Source of the DNA: Gnetum montanum
Lineage: Eukaryota; Streptophyta; Gnetopsida; Gnetales; Gnetaceae
NCBI GenBank assembly: GCA_015680685.1
Contig: MNCI01002924.1
Location: 224,795 to 264,782 of the forward strand
Direction of reading: 5' to 3'
DNA: 39,988 nt
Part shown: in pieces, positions 9,847-19,869 of the stretch
Position numbering within the stretch: position 1 is the first letter of the stretch
How the letters are laid out: every line of letters starts with the position of its first letter
Program-made: the position numbers and the translations under genes
Notes under the pieces: generated by a model
The model's input: only the letters and a program-made list of their open reading frames with translations
Told to the model about the DNA's origin: nothing
The model's database searches: none

Positions 9847-10613
9847 TGATGAGCCACGATATAGCGTATGCGATATCGCGGCCCGCTGCTATGTCTATAA
9901 ATAAGAGGCAACTTTCCCTTGTTCACTCATCTAGAGTTAGTCACTTAGCCAAACTATAGTAGTTTTACTATTCCAGAGTTAGAATAATTTCCATGTGCCC
10001 ACAGTAGGAGTCTCAAAGTGAACTGATCTTTATTCGAGCAAATTGTACCTAAGCACACATTTGTGTTTGGCAATAAAGATGAACTTTCTGATAAACCTTG
10101 TAGCATATGGACTAAGCTAAATAGGACTTAATTATTGTTAAATATTTAAATTATTTCCTAGATAATTAAATCTCTCTCAACCCTTAACTCTCCTAGTTAA
10201 GTGCATTCAGTACGACCACTTCGAGCATGTGTGTAACACTTGGTAACCCAGTAATGAGTAGTGTTTGGTAATTCCAATAGCGTTGCACTGGTTCATGGTG
10301 TGTGCAGCAAGTGGGAATGGATACTAGTGCTAGGATAATTAGAACTTAGTTAATGAAAGTTAGTCATTTAGTCTCTTCACCTTTCCCCTCTTAGCATAGG
10401 CATTAAAAAGGTAAAAGTTATAAAAATCACATACCTCAAGCTTACTTAACCATACAACCATGACAATACAAGTAAGCTTGGGAAGATAATGATTAATTAA
10501 CCTTAAGTGTTCCATTAGGGTGCGTAAGCACTTAGTCCTTGGAGTTCGACTAGATCACATGTGAGACGCTCATATTCATATGGTTGAGTGTAGGGGTACC
10601 TCACCACTCATCA
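9847..10613 (+). repeat. E2 5' LTR (767 bp)
   Basis: It begins TGATGAG and ends CTCATCA. The promoter part has one GCGATATCGC palindrome (about 9870-9879) just before the TATA box CTATAAATAAG (9895-9905). AATAAA is at 10072-10077. The doubled TTGGTAAY...CAGTA block is at about 10238-10288. Compared with the 3' LTR it lacks one palindromic unit of about 35 bp. Confidence 0.92.
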
Positions 10614-10614
10614 T

Positions 10615-10633
10615 TGGCATTGTTGTCAGGGAC
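10615..10633 (+). other. E2 primer-binding site, tRNA-Asp-like
   Basis: TGGCATTGTTGTCAGGGAC follows the LTR after one base. It differs from the tRNA-Asp-type site by transitions, apart from none at the 5' TGGC, and resembles the E1 and E4 sites. Confidence 0.75.
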
Positions 10634-10759
10634 TTAGTTGTTTGTGCACTATGTAGAACATAGGAGATCATCCATATCATTGGGAAGGTAGAATGAACCC
10701 TTGGGGTTGATCAAAAGAAAAATAAGATAATGGTAAATAGCATACCAAACAAGATTAAA

Positions 10760-13280
10760 ATGTCTTCTTCTTCACACAAAAGCACTTCACCACCTAGGAA
10801 CAACACTAGAGACAGTCGATGGCACAACACACATAACCAAGAACCAACAGTTCCTCAACAGTTCTGAGTGATATACATTCATCATGATGAATATGTACCT
10901 GACTTTACCTTTATCCTCCATCAAGATGAACGACTGTGTTGGAGAGACTTGGAAGGTAACATAGGGTTGCCCCCAGACCGAGCAATTCCCAACATGCTTC
11001 TTCGTGCTCTCGCGCGAATAGGCATGTCACAGTTATATGCAGAATACATTGCATGTGAGCACCAAGCAAGTGACTACCATCCCACAGAAGCGCAACGTCA
11101 ATGGGACTTGAAATAGGAGAGATATTATACATCGTTGAAGGGCAAAGGACCCCATAATGCTTCACTCGTCATAAGCGAAAATGAGGGTGGTGAACGTATT
11201 TCAATAGGTTCGCCACAAAATGATGTTCCCCCTCCTAACGATGGTGAGGAGGTGGTGTATCAGAACCTTCATTCCACGATTCACAACCCTGGTTCTGATC
11301 CCCATGAACACCAAGTGTTCAATAAGGGAACACAAACACATGATAAGGGTGAGCATTCTTATCATCATCACGATCGGGGTTGGGACCACCAAAGAGAAGG
11401 TAGGAAACATCGTCATGGTGATGGTTCTCTTTCTTCTTCACCTTCATCATCGCATTCACCCTCTCCTTTAGTATCAGGATGCAATCATAAGGAACCTAAC
11501 CATGAGGATAAGGGTAAACAGAGTGAGAAACCTCGATGAGAGAGTCAAGAGTGAGGACGAGAGCACTCTAGAGAATCAAGGCATGGAAGAAGGGAAAGTA
11601 GGGAACCGCGTAGACATCATAGATGCTATGAAAGAAATGACCATGAAGAACCCCTACTTGCAACCCAAAGCATGTTAGACATTATGAAGGCCGTTATAAT
11701 TCCTACAAGGCACCAAAAAGATAGCAGGACCAAGAGATTAGACATGAAGAATATCCCACGATTTGAGGGGGGATACAACGCTGATCCTCAGAACCACTTA
11801 CAGGCATTTCACGATGCATGTGCCTTGCAAAACATTGAGAATGAGTGGCAAAAGCTAAAGTTATTCCCAAGGACACTAATAAAAGAAGCAAAAAGCTAGT
11901 GCCAGTCCTTAGAACTGGAATCCATTCGAAGATGGAGTACAATGCTAGAACTATTTAATGATAAGTATCAAACGTACTCTCGAGTGTCCAACCTGCGAAA
12001 GCAAATCCAAGGATGGAAGCAGGGAACTCATGAACCTTTGGATGCTACCATGGGTTGATACTATGCACTGTTACATCGTTGCTCGGGCCATGGTTACTCG
12101 CAGCAGGATCAACTCCACCATCTCATAGATGGACTTAGGCACGAAACCATTAGAACCCTTGGAACGTATGCCCAAGGAAGATTATCAGAGCTTAGGTCTC
12201 ATTATATCCATAGATTGTTGGAGCAAGTAGCTAAGGAAGAAGGAGAGTTACACAAGAGAGAAAGTGCGAAAGAGTACAACCACGATCCTTCCCTCCGAAA
12301 AAGGGAAGTGAGATTCTGTGAGGAGGAGGATGAGTCACCACTCGAAGAGATGGTGAATAGGAAAACCTTGCCACTCCAAAAATTAACAATAGAAGTGTCA
12401 GCTAAGGTAGATCAAATGTGGGACTCCTTAGATAGTAGATTTGAAACTGTTCTCAAAATCGTAGAGGAGTCTAAGGAGCAAAGTAGTGACTATGATAAAA
12501 AGAAAAAGAGGGATTTGTACCATGCACGTAACAAAGGTAAGGGTAAAATGGCTATCACCAAAGAGGTTGTGGATTCAGATACAGATAATGACGGTGGATG
12601 TGAGATATGCTAGTATGACCATCCTAAGGGATGTTTCCCAATAATCTCACATCTACAGGAGTCTGGGGTGTATGCACTCAACCCACGACTTTACAAATGG
12701 CAAACACCCTAATGGTTACCTTATCCCTAAGGTAACCCAAGGCAGTTCCACCCACCATTAATGTATTATCCATGTGGAACTCCACCAAAAACTATTGAGC
12801 AACACCAGCAATGGCAATACCCACAGTCATGGGGGATGCCACCGCCAAGGCAACAATACCCTTACTGGCAACCAGATCCATATGGCTACTACATGCAACA
12901 GCCAATCTCTCCATGTCACTCTATTGGTCATGTGTCTCCACAATGTCACTATCAAGCTCAGGAGTATTATAGGATTCCTTCTCCTAGGAGAGACACACCA
13001 CATACCTACCATCCTCGAAATCCATCCACAACTCTCACACCGATAGCTCTATTACCACCTACTCCAGCAATCAGAGGGGAACTTCCCACTCAACCACAGC
13101 AATGCAATGCTACGAGAGCTATAAACTTTCAACCCGCTACTGGTTCTAACAACCACACAAAGAGAAGATCTTTTCTCAGAACCAATAGTCCAAACAAGCT
13201 CTCACAACCACAAGCGGTTGAGCCTCCAAATGCTTCTCCATAAAATAAGGCTTCGGAGTTCCCTTCAAACCAAAAATAGA
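10760..13280 (+). pseudogene. gag: E2 gag, one frame interrupted by ~11 stops
   Basis: Gag forms the virus-like particle and packages RNA. From the ATG at 10760 the same frame runs to 13792 without a net frameshift. Visible parts: N-terminal FTFILHQDERLCWRDLEGN (about residues 52-70); a histidine/serine-rich charged linker (11300-11600); a capsid core with IPRFEGGYNADPQNHLQAFH (about 11752-11811), typical of retrotransposon gag; a charged coiled region near 12215-12500; the zinc knuckle at 12599-12634; and a C-terminal Pro/Gln/Tyr-rich tail (12760-13240). Internal stops are at about 10865, 11114, 11537, 11549, 11897, 12056, 12611, 12710, 12728, 13241 and 13277. All are one transition away from Gln, Arg or Trp codons. 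It is longer than many gags because of the two low-complexity linkers. Confidence 0.88.
12599..12634 (+). other. Zinc knuckle of E2 gag with a stop inside
   Basis: CEIC, a TAG codon, then YDHPKGC: C-x2-C-x3-H-x3-C with the fifth position now a stop. E4 has Gln there (CAG), which explains the TAG as a C-to-T change. Confidence 0.65.
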
Positions 13281-13291
13281 GCTCAACGCAC

Positions 13292-13792
13292 ATGGTTATG
13301 TTAACACATACTGTCACTAACTGGATTAAGAAGGGCCACCTTCCCAGAAAATTCTCTAACGCCGAAATCCCTTTGATTTATCTCCAAGTTGCTAGGAATG
13401 AACCTTGCAAAGCTCTTCTGGACTTAGGTTCCGAAGTCAACTTGATATCGCAAGAAATGTATAAAGCCTGGAACCTACCTCCACTAAAGAAGAGCAATAT
13501 TCGCTTAGAGCTGGCTGACCAGTCCATCACCGTCCCCTTAGGACTGCTTGAGGACATCATTACCACCATGTGTGGGTGGTCATACCTAGCTGATTTCCTA
13601 GTGATACAAGTCAACAATGCAAAAGGGGACTTCCCAATAATAATGGGAAGGGCATGGCTAAGTACTGTGAATGCATGCCTAGGAATCTATGATCTTTACC
13701 TGGAAATGTCTAAGGAAAACACTTGTGGAAAGATTGAGAAGAAGAAAGTTCTATGCATCACATACAGTGATACAGGGTGTAAAGGCGTATAG
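13292..13792 (+). pseudogene. E2 retropepsin-like aspartic protease, domain intact
   Basis: The protease would cleave the gag polyprotein. It lies in the gag frame, after a TAG at about 13277, and is open from 13292 to the TAG at 13790. The active site DLG lies in ALLDLGSEVNLIS (about 13416-13454), the form usual in Athila/Tat proteases. Further blocks are RLELADQSITVPLG (flap region), GWSYLADFLVI and the C-terminal MGRAWLST. No residue known to be essential is visibly lost, so it is the best-kept domain of the element. The frame ends where E1 reads on towards RT. Confidence 0.85.
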
Positions 13793-14198
13793 GAATGTTC
13801 AACATTGGCTGCATGCAACTAGTGTGCCCAAGAAATTAACATACATAAGTGCCTATATGTAGCAACCACACAACAAGAAAACACCCAGTGGTTAACAGCT
13901 AATCAAGAGAGAAATTCACCAATATTGCATGGAACTAACTGGGGGAACAACCTACACCCACGTCGAAAGCATAGATGCACTGGAGCAAGAGTGTCGCCAA
14001 CTTCCAACCCTTAACCTGAAAACATCAATAGATGGAAGTTGGATGCTTCTAAAAAATGCAAACAAGCGCTCCGATAAGAGATTACTAGTCCATGTGCAAC
14101 AGACCAACCCTTACATTAAATCTAGAATGGTCAATGCACATTACACATCGAAGAGAGGATGACCTCACTCATTATTTTGGATCTTCCCCTTCCAAATT
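13793..14198 (+). other. E2 pol deletion junction
   Basis: Positions 13800-13990 match the E1 post-protease linker (1660-1850). Near 14080-14130 the sequence encodes LLVHVQQTNPY, matching LVNIQQIKPF at the very end of E1 integrase (about 4700). The ~2.8 kb coding for RT, RNase H and integrase in E1 is therefore absent, with the join between about 14000 and 14060. Part of this stretch is open from 13929 to 14162 but encodes only linker and integrase tail. Confidence 0.8.
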
Positions 14199-14215
14199 AG
14201 TCATGGGGGAGATGG
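14199..14215 (+). other. E2 internal polypurine tract (PPT1)
   Basis: AGTCATGGGGGAGATGG, identical to the E1 tract at 4813-4829 although pol is gone. Confidence 0.6.
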
Positions 14216-16071
14216 CCACCTATGTTGATCAATCAAGGCCCTCAGTTCCTTTTTGAATTTTTATTTTACACATTTTTATTTTACAAATTTCTTTAACTTT
14301 TCTTGTTTTTTTTTTTGCAACATCGTTCATACTTCTTCATGTATTTGTGTGTTTATTTATTTTTGTTTTGTTAAGTTTGTCACTTAATAAGTGCTCCGAA
14401 GATGGTATGAACTGTATTCCATTGACTACTAATGTTTGGTTTTTACCTTTGAGTTCTAATGCTGAAATGAGTCCACGTCATCCATGCATCCATGAATTTC
14501 TATGGTCTCTCTTGGCTTGGAACTATACAATCCCTTCCTTAAATAATCAGAGCTATCAACGAATCGGTGATTGGGCATTTCTCAAACTAAGGAAGGACTC
14601 AAGGACTGAAAAGGATGTGACTTCAAGGGGAACTTGATGCACTTGTACTGGCCATTCTCTTGGGTTCTTGGATGTTCTCTTCTTGAGTTTTCCCTACCAT
14701 TCTCATGATTGCTCCATCATTGGGAAGCTGAGCTAATAAAAATAATAAGTCTTTGCATGGTTTGGTTCTCACGCAAAAAAAGAAAAACAGTGAGAATTCA
14801 AAGCACACTCCTTAGAAAAAATAATCATCTGGGCTATAAGCACTGGTTATGGAACTAAATAAAACTATTAACTCTAACTAAGGCCCTTCCTCGCTTCCTA
14901 CTTTCTCCTTTCTCATTTCGTCGGAATGGTGGTGACTCTTTGGCAGAAGCATTCTTGCTACTCCAAGTGAATGGATTGGCTAAATGTATTAATGCGAAGT
15001 CACTGGTTATGGTTGGTTTGAGGCCAGATTTGGAATGAGATCTACTAATTCACATTAATCATTAACAAACAAGGGGTTGTACACCACCTTGTTCTTGAGA
15101 CTCCATTCCATTCTCTTCTTTCCATCCTTCTTTCTCCATTTCTCACCTCATTGCCGGTTGTATCAATAGTCTATATTTTGGTTGATGCATTGTTTTCTTT
15201 CTGGTAAATTCTTGAGGTTAAGACTTTAATTCTTGCTTCCAAATGACATTTCTAGGGCCTACAGACTCTTTAAATGTGGAATTGTCAGGGCATTAAGGGC
15301 ATGAGCCTGCTTTGGGGAGGATCCACTAGCATTCCTATTTGGTGCATCCATTAATTTCTTTCCCCTAAACATTTTTTTTTCACAATCAACATCTATTTTG
15401 TTCATTTCCATCTTTGACATCCATTTTATCGACATTGTCGTTGTTTCTTTTCTCTCCATCTTTCTTATTCCTTATCTTTTTCCATTCTCTTACTATCGAA
15501 GGTTCGCTCTCAGTCATGGGGGTCCTAGTCCAATTTTTTCAATTTTCTCTTAACCACTACACCTCGGGTAGTCACTAGTATTATATCTCCAAATCCGCAT
15601 CAGCCATGTCACAACTCGACCAATGGACCTTACACTGAGACAAGGTATTAACTACATTGTGATTCACTTACCCTTGCTAATATAAGACTGTGTTGTGTGT
15701 GCAGATGGCAATCATACAACAACGGATTGGATTTGGAGGGAACACTTGGAATGGATTGGTGCTAAAGCATTTATGCAAGGAACAAGATTGATGACGCACT
15801 TATGGATGGAAAATGAAAAGCGCAACCTTGGCATCAGCAACAATAGACTTCTTCTTTTCTCTCTCTCTGCTCTCATCTCTCTCAGCTGCCAAATAAGGCT
15901 GGATGTCAAATGTGTATAGTGTTCACTCTTGTTTTCATGAACACTAATTTTCTCATGTATTGTAATGATGATCCGTTCACATGTCACCCCATTCACCATT
16001 AGTACCATTCAAGTCAATAATCTCATACCTTCCCAATATTTTGTAAGGAACTCGAGGACGAGTTTTCATTT
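14216..16071 (+). other. E2 3' internal region, no intact gene
   Basis: This begins T-rich (14240-14380), then has single-copy blocks shared with E1. Between about 15705 and 15920 a short open stretch follows the possible splice acceptor and may be the start of a lost 3' ORF; I recognise no domain in it. The region is about 1.9 kb against about 4.8 kb in E4 (without the solo LTR), so most of E4's 3' ORF has no counterpart here. Confidence 0.55.
15674..15704 (+). promoter_or_regulatory. Possible 3' splice site ahead of the 3' ORF region (E2)
   Basis: GCTAATA (branch-point-like, about 15676) is followed by a T/G tract and GTGCAG ending at 15704, with ATG directly after. The arrangement matches E1 at 6865-6897. 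Confidence 0.35.
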
Positions 16072-16084
16072 AGTCATGGGGGTA
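16072..16084 (+). other. E2 3' polypurine tract (PPT2)
   Basis: AGTCATGGGGGTA directly before the 3' LTR. Confidence 0.8.
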
Positions 16085-16897
16085 TGATGAGCTGCGATAC
16101 CGCATATGCGATATCGCATCAGCCCCTGCGATATCGCATACGCGATATCGTGGCCCACCGCTATGTCTATAAATAAGAGGCATCTTTCCCTTGTTCACTC
16201 ATCTAGAGTTAGTCCCTTAGCCAAACTATAGCAGTTTTACCATTCCAAAGTTAGAATAATTTCCATGTGCCTACAATAGAAGTCTCAAAGTGAACAAATC
16301 TTTATTCAAGCAAATTGTACCTGAGCACACATTTGTGTACAGCAATAAAGATGAACTTTCTGATAAACCTTGCAACATATGGACTAAGCTAAATAGGACT
16401 TAATTATTGTTAAATGTTTAAATGCTTTCCTAGATAATTAAATCTTTCTCAACCCTTGACTCTCTTAGTTAAGTGCATTCAGTACAACCGCTTCGAGCAC
16501 GTGTGTAATGCTTGGTAACCCAGTAACAAGTAGCGTTTGGTAATCCCAGTAGCGTTGCACTGGTTCAAGGTGTGTGCAGCAAGTGGGAATGGATACTAGT
16601 GCTAGGATAATTAGAACTTAATTAATGAATAGTTAATGAAAGTTAGTCATTTAGTCTCTTCACCTTTCCCCTCTTAGCATAGGCATTAAAAAGGTAAAAG
16701 TTATAAAAAATCACATACCTCAAGCTTACTTAACCATACAACCATGACAATACAAGTAAGCTTGGGAAGACAATGATTGATTAACCTTAAGTGTTCCATT
16801 AGGGCGCATAAGCACTTAGTCCTTGGAGTCCAACCAGATCGCACGTGAGATGCTTGTATTCGTATGGTTGAGTGTAGGGGTACCTCGCCACTCATCA
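16085..16897 (+). repeat. E2 3' LTR (813 bp)
   Basis: TGATGAG (16085-16091) to CTCATCA (16891-16897). U3 holds GCGATATCGC palindromes at about 16108 and 16129 plus a further CGCGATATCG at about 16141, then the TATA box at 16167-16177 and AATAAA at 16344-16349. It is 46 bp longer than the 5' LTR, mostly from the additional palindromic unit. Confidence 0.92.
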
Positions 16898-16902
16898 ATA
16901 TA
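16898..16902. repeat. E2 target-site duplication, right copy
   Basis: ATATA, identical to 9842-9846. Confidence 0.85.
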
Positions 16903-17015
16903 TATGAAACTTTGATTTCCATGGGCACACTTCAGTCTTCTTCATCATGTCTTTTGTCATGACTCCTTTGAGTTTCTTTGGTAGGTGATGATTTTTCCTT
17001 AAGTGTTGAAGCCAT
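16903..17015 (-). pseudogene. gag: E3 gag, N-terminal part
   Basis: The ATG at 17015 (minus) begins MASTLKEKSSPTKETQ, similar in character to the E2 and E1 gag starts. The frame runs left to the E2 insertion at 16902 and resumes at 9841 with the FTFILHQDE-like block. The protein was therefore split about 40 residues in by E2. Confidence 0.65.
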
Positions 17016-17031
17016 GCTATATGTTTAACAC

Positions 17032-17052
17032 TCTATGTGTGTGTGTGTGTAT
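17032..17052. repeat. (GT)n microsatellite
   Basis: A run of about eight GT units between E3 gag and its primer site. Confidence 0.85.
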
Positions 17053-17143
17053 TAAAAATATTTATTAAATATGCATAAGATAAAATTTGTGATTTTTGAT
17101 ACAACGAACTTGGTAAGATTATCTACTAAGCAAACATTGACAC

Positions 17144-17162
17144 ATCTTCAACAATGGTGTCA
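17144..17162 (-). other. E3 primer-binding site, heavily decayed
   Basis: On the minus strand it reads TGACACCATTGTTGAAGAT. Against the tRNA-Asp-type sequence it differs at seven of 19 positions, all transitions. The one-base spacer to the LTR is kept. Confidence 0.65.
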
Positions 17163-17163
17163 A

Positions 17164-18065
17164 TGATGAGTGGTAGGGTATCCCAACACTCCACCACACA
17201 AGTCATGAGTGCATGCGCATGACTAGAGCATAATCCATGAATGGACAATGTACGTATGCTAGAAGTTAATAATTAATTCATGATCATTATCTTCCCAGTT
17301 CAAGTTAATAAAGTGCAAGTGTATGGTTTAACTCTAAGTGAGGCATATGATATCTTGATGTTGTGGGCTCCATTTACTTCTAATTACTTCCATAATAAAA
17401 ATGAGAATAAAATCTAAGTCTAAACGTAGTGTAATTAAGAAAACTATTCTAGCCTATGGTGATGAGCATCTATTCCTAGGTTACCATACACATCTTGGGC
17501 TCATGTAACCGTCACTGGGTTACCAAGTGTTATGCTACTAGTAAACTAAGTAATAACACTACCAAAATTACCAAATGATTACACTTATATGCTCAAAACT
17601 AGTTGTACTCATTCTACCTCATTAATAAACATGGAAAAGTAAGCTGCTTAAGAAATGTAAAGGACTAAACTAAAGTAAGCATATTAAAGAAATGAAAAAT
17701 TAAACTAAGTAAAGAAATTAGCTAAGTAAAACAAAGAAACTAAGTGGATGCTACAATGGTGGAAAACAATCTCAATCGTTATTACCATTCATGAACTATG
17801 CCTAAGTACAATCCACTCAAATAAAGATTTCGTTTACCTATTCAACACCATACTGCGGACATTTACTTTATCACTAAGTGTAAGCTACAAAAACAAACTA
17901 CAAGAGTTCTCCTAAGGATGTAATGTAAAGTTGTTCTATTGATGCGACCAAGTGTCAGTATTTATAGGGCCACACAACTCCTAATACATCGTATCAATGA
18001 TGACGTAGGTAGAGTTGTGATATCATAGATACAATATCATAGTTTATGAAAAACAAGGCTTATCA
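17164..18065 (-). repeat. E3 5' LTR (902 bp)
   Basis: In plus coordinates it starts TGATGAG (17164-17170) and ends CTTATCA at 18065. The TATA box lies at about 17959-17968 (minus), with decayed GATATCATAG-type units beyond it (about 18015-18045). The family block TTGGTAACCCAGT is visible at about 17515-17535 (minus). The partner LTR is not in the window or was lost in the deletion at the left edge. Confidence 0.85.
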
Positions 18066-18764
18066 CACATCAAACATCAAGTCAAAAGTTAGTACCCATA
18101 CGCTAAGGCATACACCATAAAATTAAATTTTAAAACATCAAGTATTTATCAACATAGCAAATAAAACATCTAATTGGAGCCCTAAGAATCAGAAGGTCAT
18201 GAACATCAACCTAACAATGTTAAACAATTAAATGAAGTGAGATGCTAAATCAAGCCTATAGTTGCACATGACCAACATTTGATGATAACATGAAGGTCAA
18301 AATAATCCTAAACAATGGATTTGTTCTCAACAAGCAGAAAACATATTTTCCAAGGCTCCATTTTAGGTTTCTGGGTTGAAAAATGACTAAGTCATGGTAA
18401 ATTATAAAAGACATGGTAATGCTGACATTGATACCTACTTCATCGTGTCACATGCCCACATCATCATGTCATTTGATTGCATCATTGCGTTACCTAGACT
18501 GAACTAAAGACCTGAACTCCTAAATGCATAAAAAAAAATCTAATACATTCCAATGTCTAGGTATAACATTGTATCTTTCAATAAACATTCCAATTAATCC
18601 TTTAATAAATCTCATCTCGTTTCCCAAAATGTCAAATGTAAAATTTCAAACTTCAACTTGTAAGCTAAGTTAATTGTGTGACACTATTATTATGCAAGAC
18701 ACGAATGTCAATGTCACTACATTATACTTTGCCAAAATTTCTCTTTTCCTAACCCATGCAAGTG
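18066..18764. other. Unassigned sequence between E3 and E4
   Basis: About 700 bp, AT-rich, with no convincing ORF, terminal repeat or similarity to the family A internal regions. It is the left flank of E4's insertion site and should continue at 29775. I see nothing else in it. Confidence 0.5.
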
Positions 18765-18769
18765 ATGCT
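18765..18769. repeat. E4 target-site duplication, left copy
   Basis: ATGCT, against ACGCT at 29775-29779: one difference, a C-to-T transition. Confidence 0.7.
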
Positions 18770-19603
18770 TGATGAGTTGTGGAGTAATCTAACACCCAAC
18801 CATACAAGTTACAAGTGTTCATGAATAGCCTGATCATAATCTATGGACAAGGTAATGTGATTATGCTAGTAATTAGTTAAATTTTGAGATCGTTGTCTTC
18901 CCACACGAGTTAGTAAAATCAAGGTGTATGATTTAACTCACTGTCAGGTATATGATAACTGATGTTGTGTGGGCCATCTTACTTCTGGTAAACATAATGA
19001 ATATAAAGGTGAATTCTAAACTAAGTAAAAAAAATAACAAATCTAGTCTAGCCTAGTGTGATGAGTATCTATTCCTAATCTTCTATACACATCTTGGGCT
19101 TCATATAACTACTACTAGGATTACCAAGTACTTTGCTACTTGGCGAGCTAAGTGATAGCACTACTGAGTTACCAAGCAGTCACACTTAAGTGCTCGAGAT
19201 TCATCATACTCATTATGCTTATATGAATATGTAAATGTAATGTGCTTAGAAAAGTAAATCATTAAGCTAGAAAATAGTAAGAAAATTATTCTAAGTGTAA
19301 ATAGTAAATCTAGGAGAATGCTACAATAGTGGTAAATAGCTCGATCTTTATTTTTTATCATAATTATGCTCAAATAAATATGTCATTCACTAGTTCACAC
19401 TACACTGCAAGCATTCACACTTCTAATTGCTAAGTCTAACTCACAAAAACAAACTGAAAGAGTTTTAGTAAGGGTGGATGAAAGATTATGTGCCTAAGTG
19501 TCATATTTATAAGCAGGCACATGTTCCATAATATCGAACATGTGGTATCAAGGCTTTGATATCGAATACCCAATATGTAGCCTTTAAAAAATACATCTTA
19601 TCA
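18770..19603 (-). repeat. E4 3' LTR (834 bp)
   Basis: TGATGAG at 18770 to CTTATCA ending 19603 in plus coordinates. TATA box at about 19503-19512 (minus). About two GATATC/AATATCG-type units lie between it and the LTR end (19525-19582). The doubled TTGGTAAT...block is at about 19110-19185. Confidence 0.9.
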
Positions 19604-19616
19604 TACCCCCACGGCT
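19604..19616 (-). other. E4 3' polypurine tract (PPT2)
   Basis: On the minus strand AGCCGTGGGGGTA, directly before the LTR start TGATAAG. Confidence 0.75.
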
Positions 19617-19869
19617 GATTGGAAATTCATCCTCGAGTTAAAACAAAATGAGGATAAATTTCTTTACAAAATTAGAAGGTAGATTTACATGACTGATTAA
19701 CTATATACATGAATCTTAAATGGCGTAGTGGTTTTTTACAAAAATTGACACAAGATATGACATGAAAAACTTAAAATAAAACAAAAAAAAACCTTGGATG
19801 AAACGTGATGTAGCTTATGTCATGCCTAGTAATGATGGCTCCTCCATTGGTTACTTTCCTTGTCATCAG

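Larger units (their letters stand above)
9847..16897 (+). mobile_element. E2: complete non-autonomous gypsy element with gag and protease only
   Basis: E2 has two LTRs (767 and 813 bp) with 7-bp inverted ends, a primer site, a gag-protease frame, PPT1, a non-coding 3' region, PPT2 and a perfect 5-bp target duplication. Reverse transcriptase, RNase H and integrase are absent: the post-protease linker joins the last residues of integrase within about 400 bp (13793-14198). Because both LTRs and the target duplication remain, the internal deletion either came after insertion or the deleted form itself transposed. E4 has the same plan, which favours the second. In a 340-bp sample I count about 28 LTR differences (~8%), so the insertion is old. 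Confidence 0.9.
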
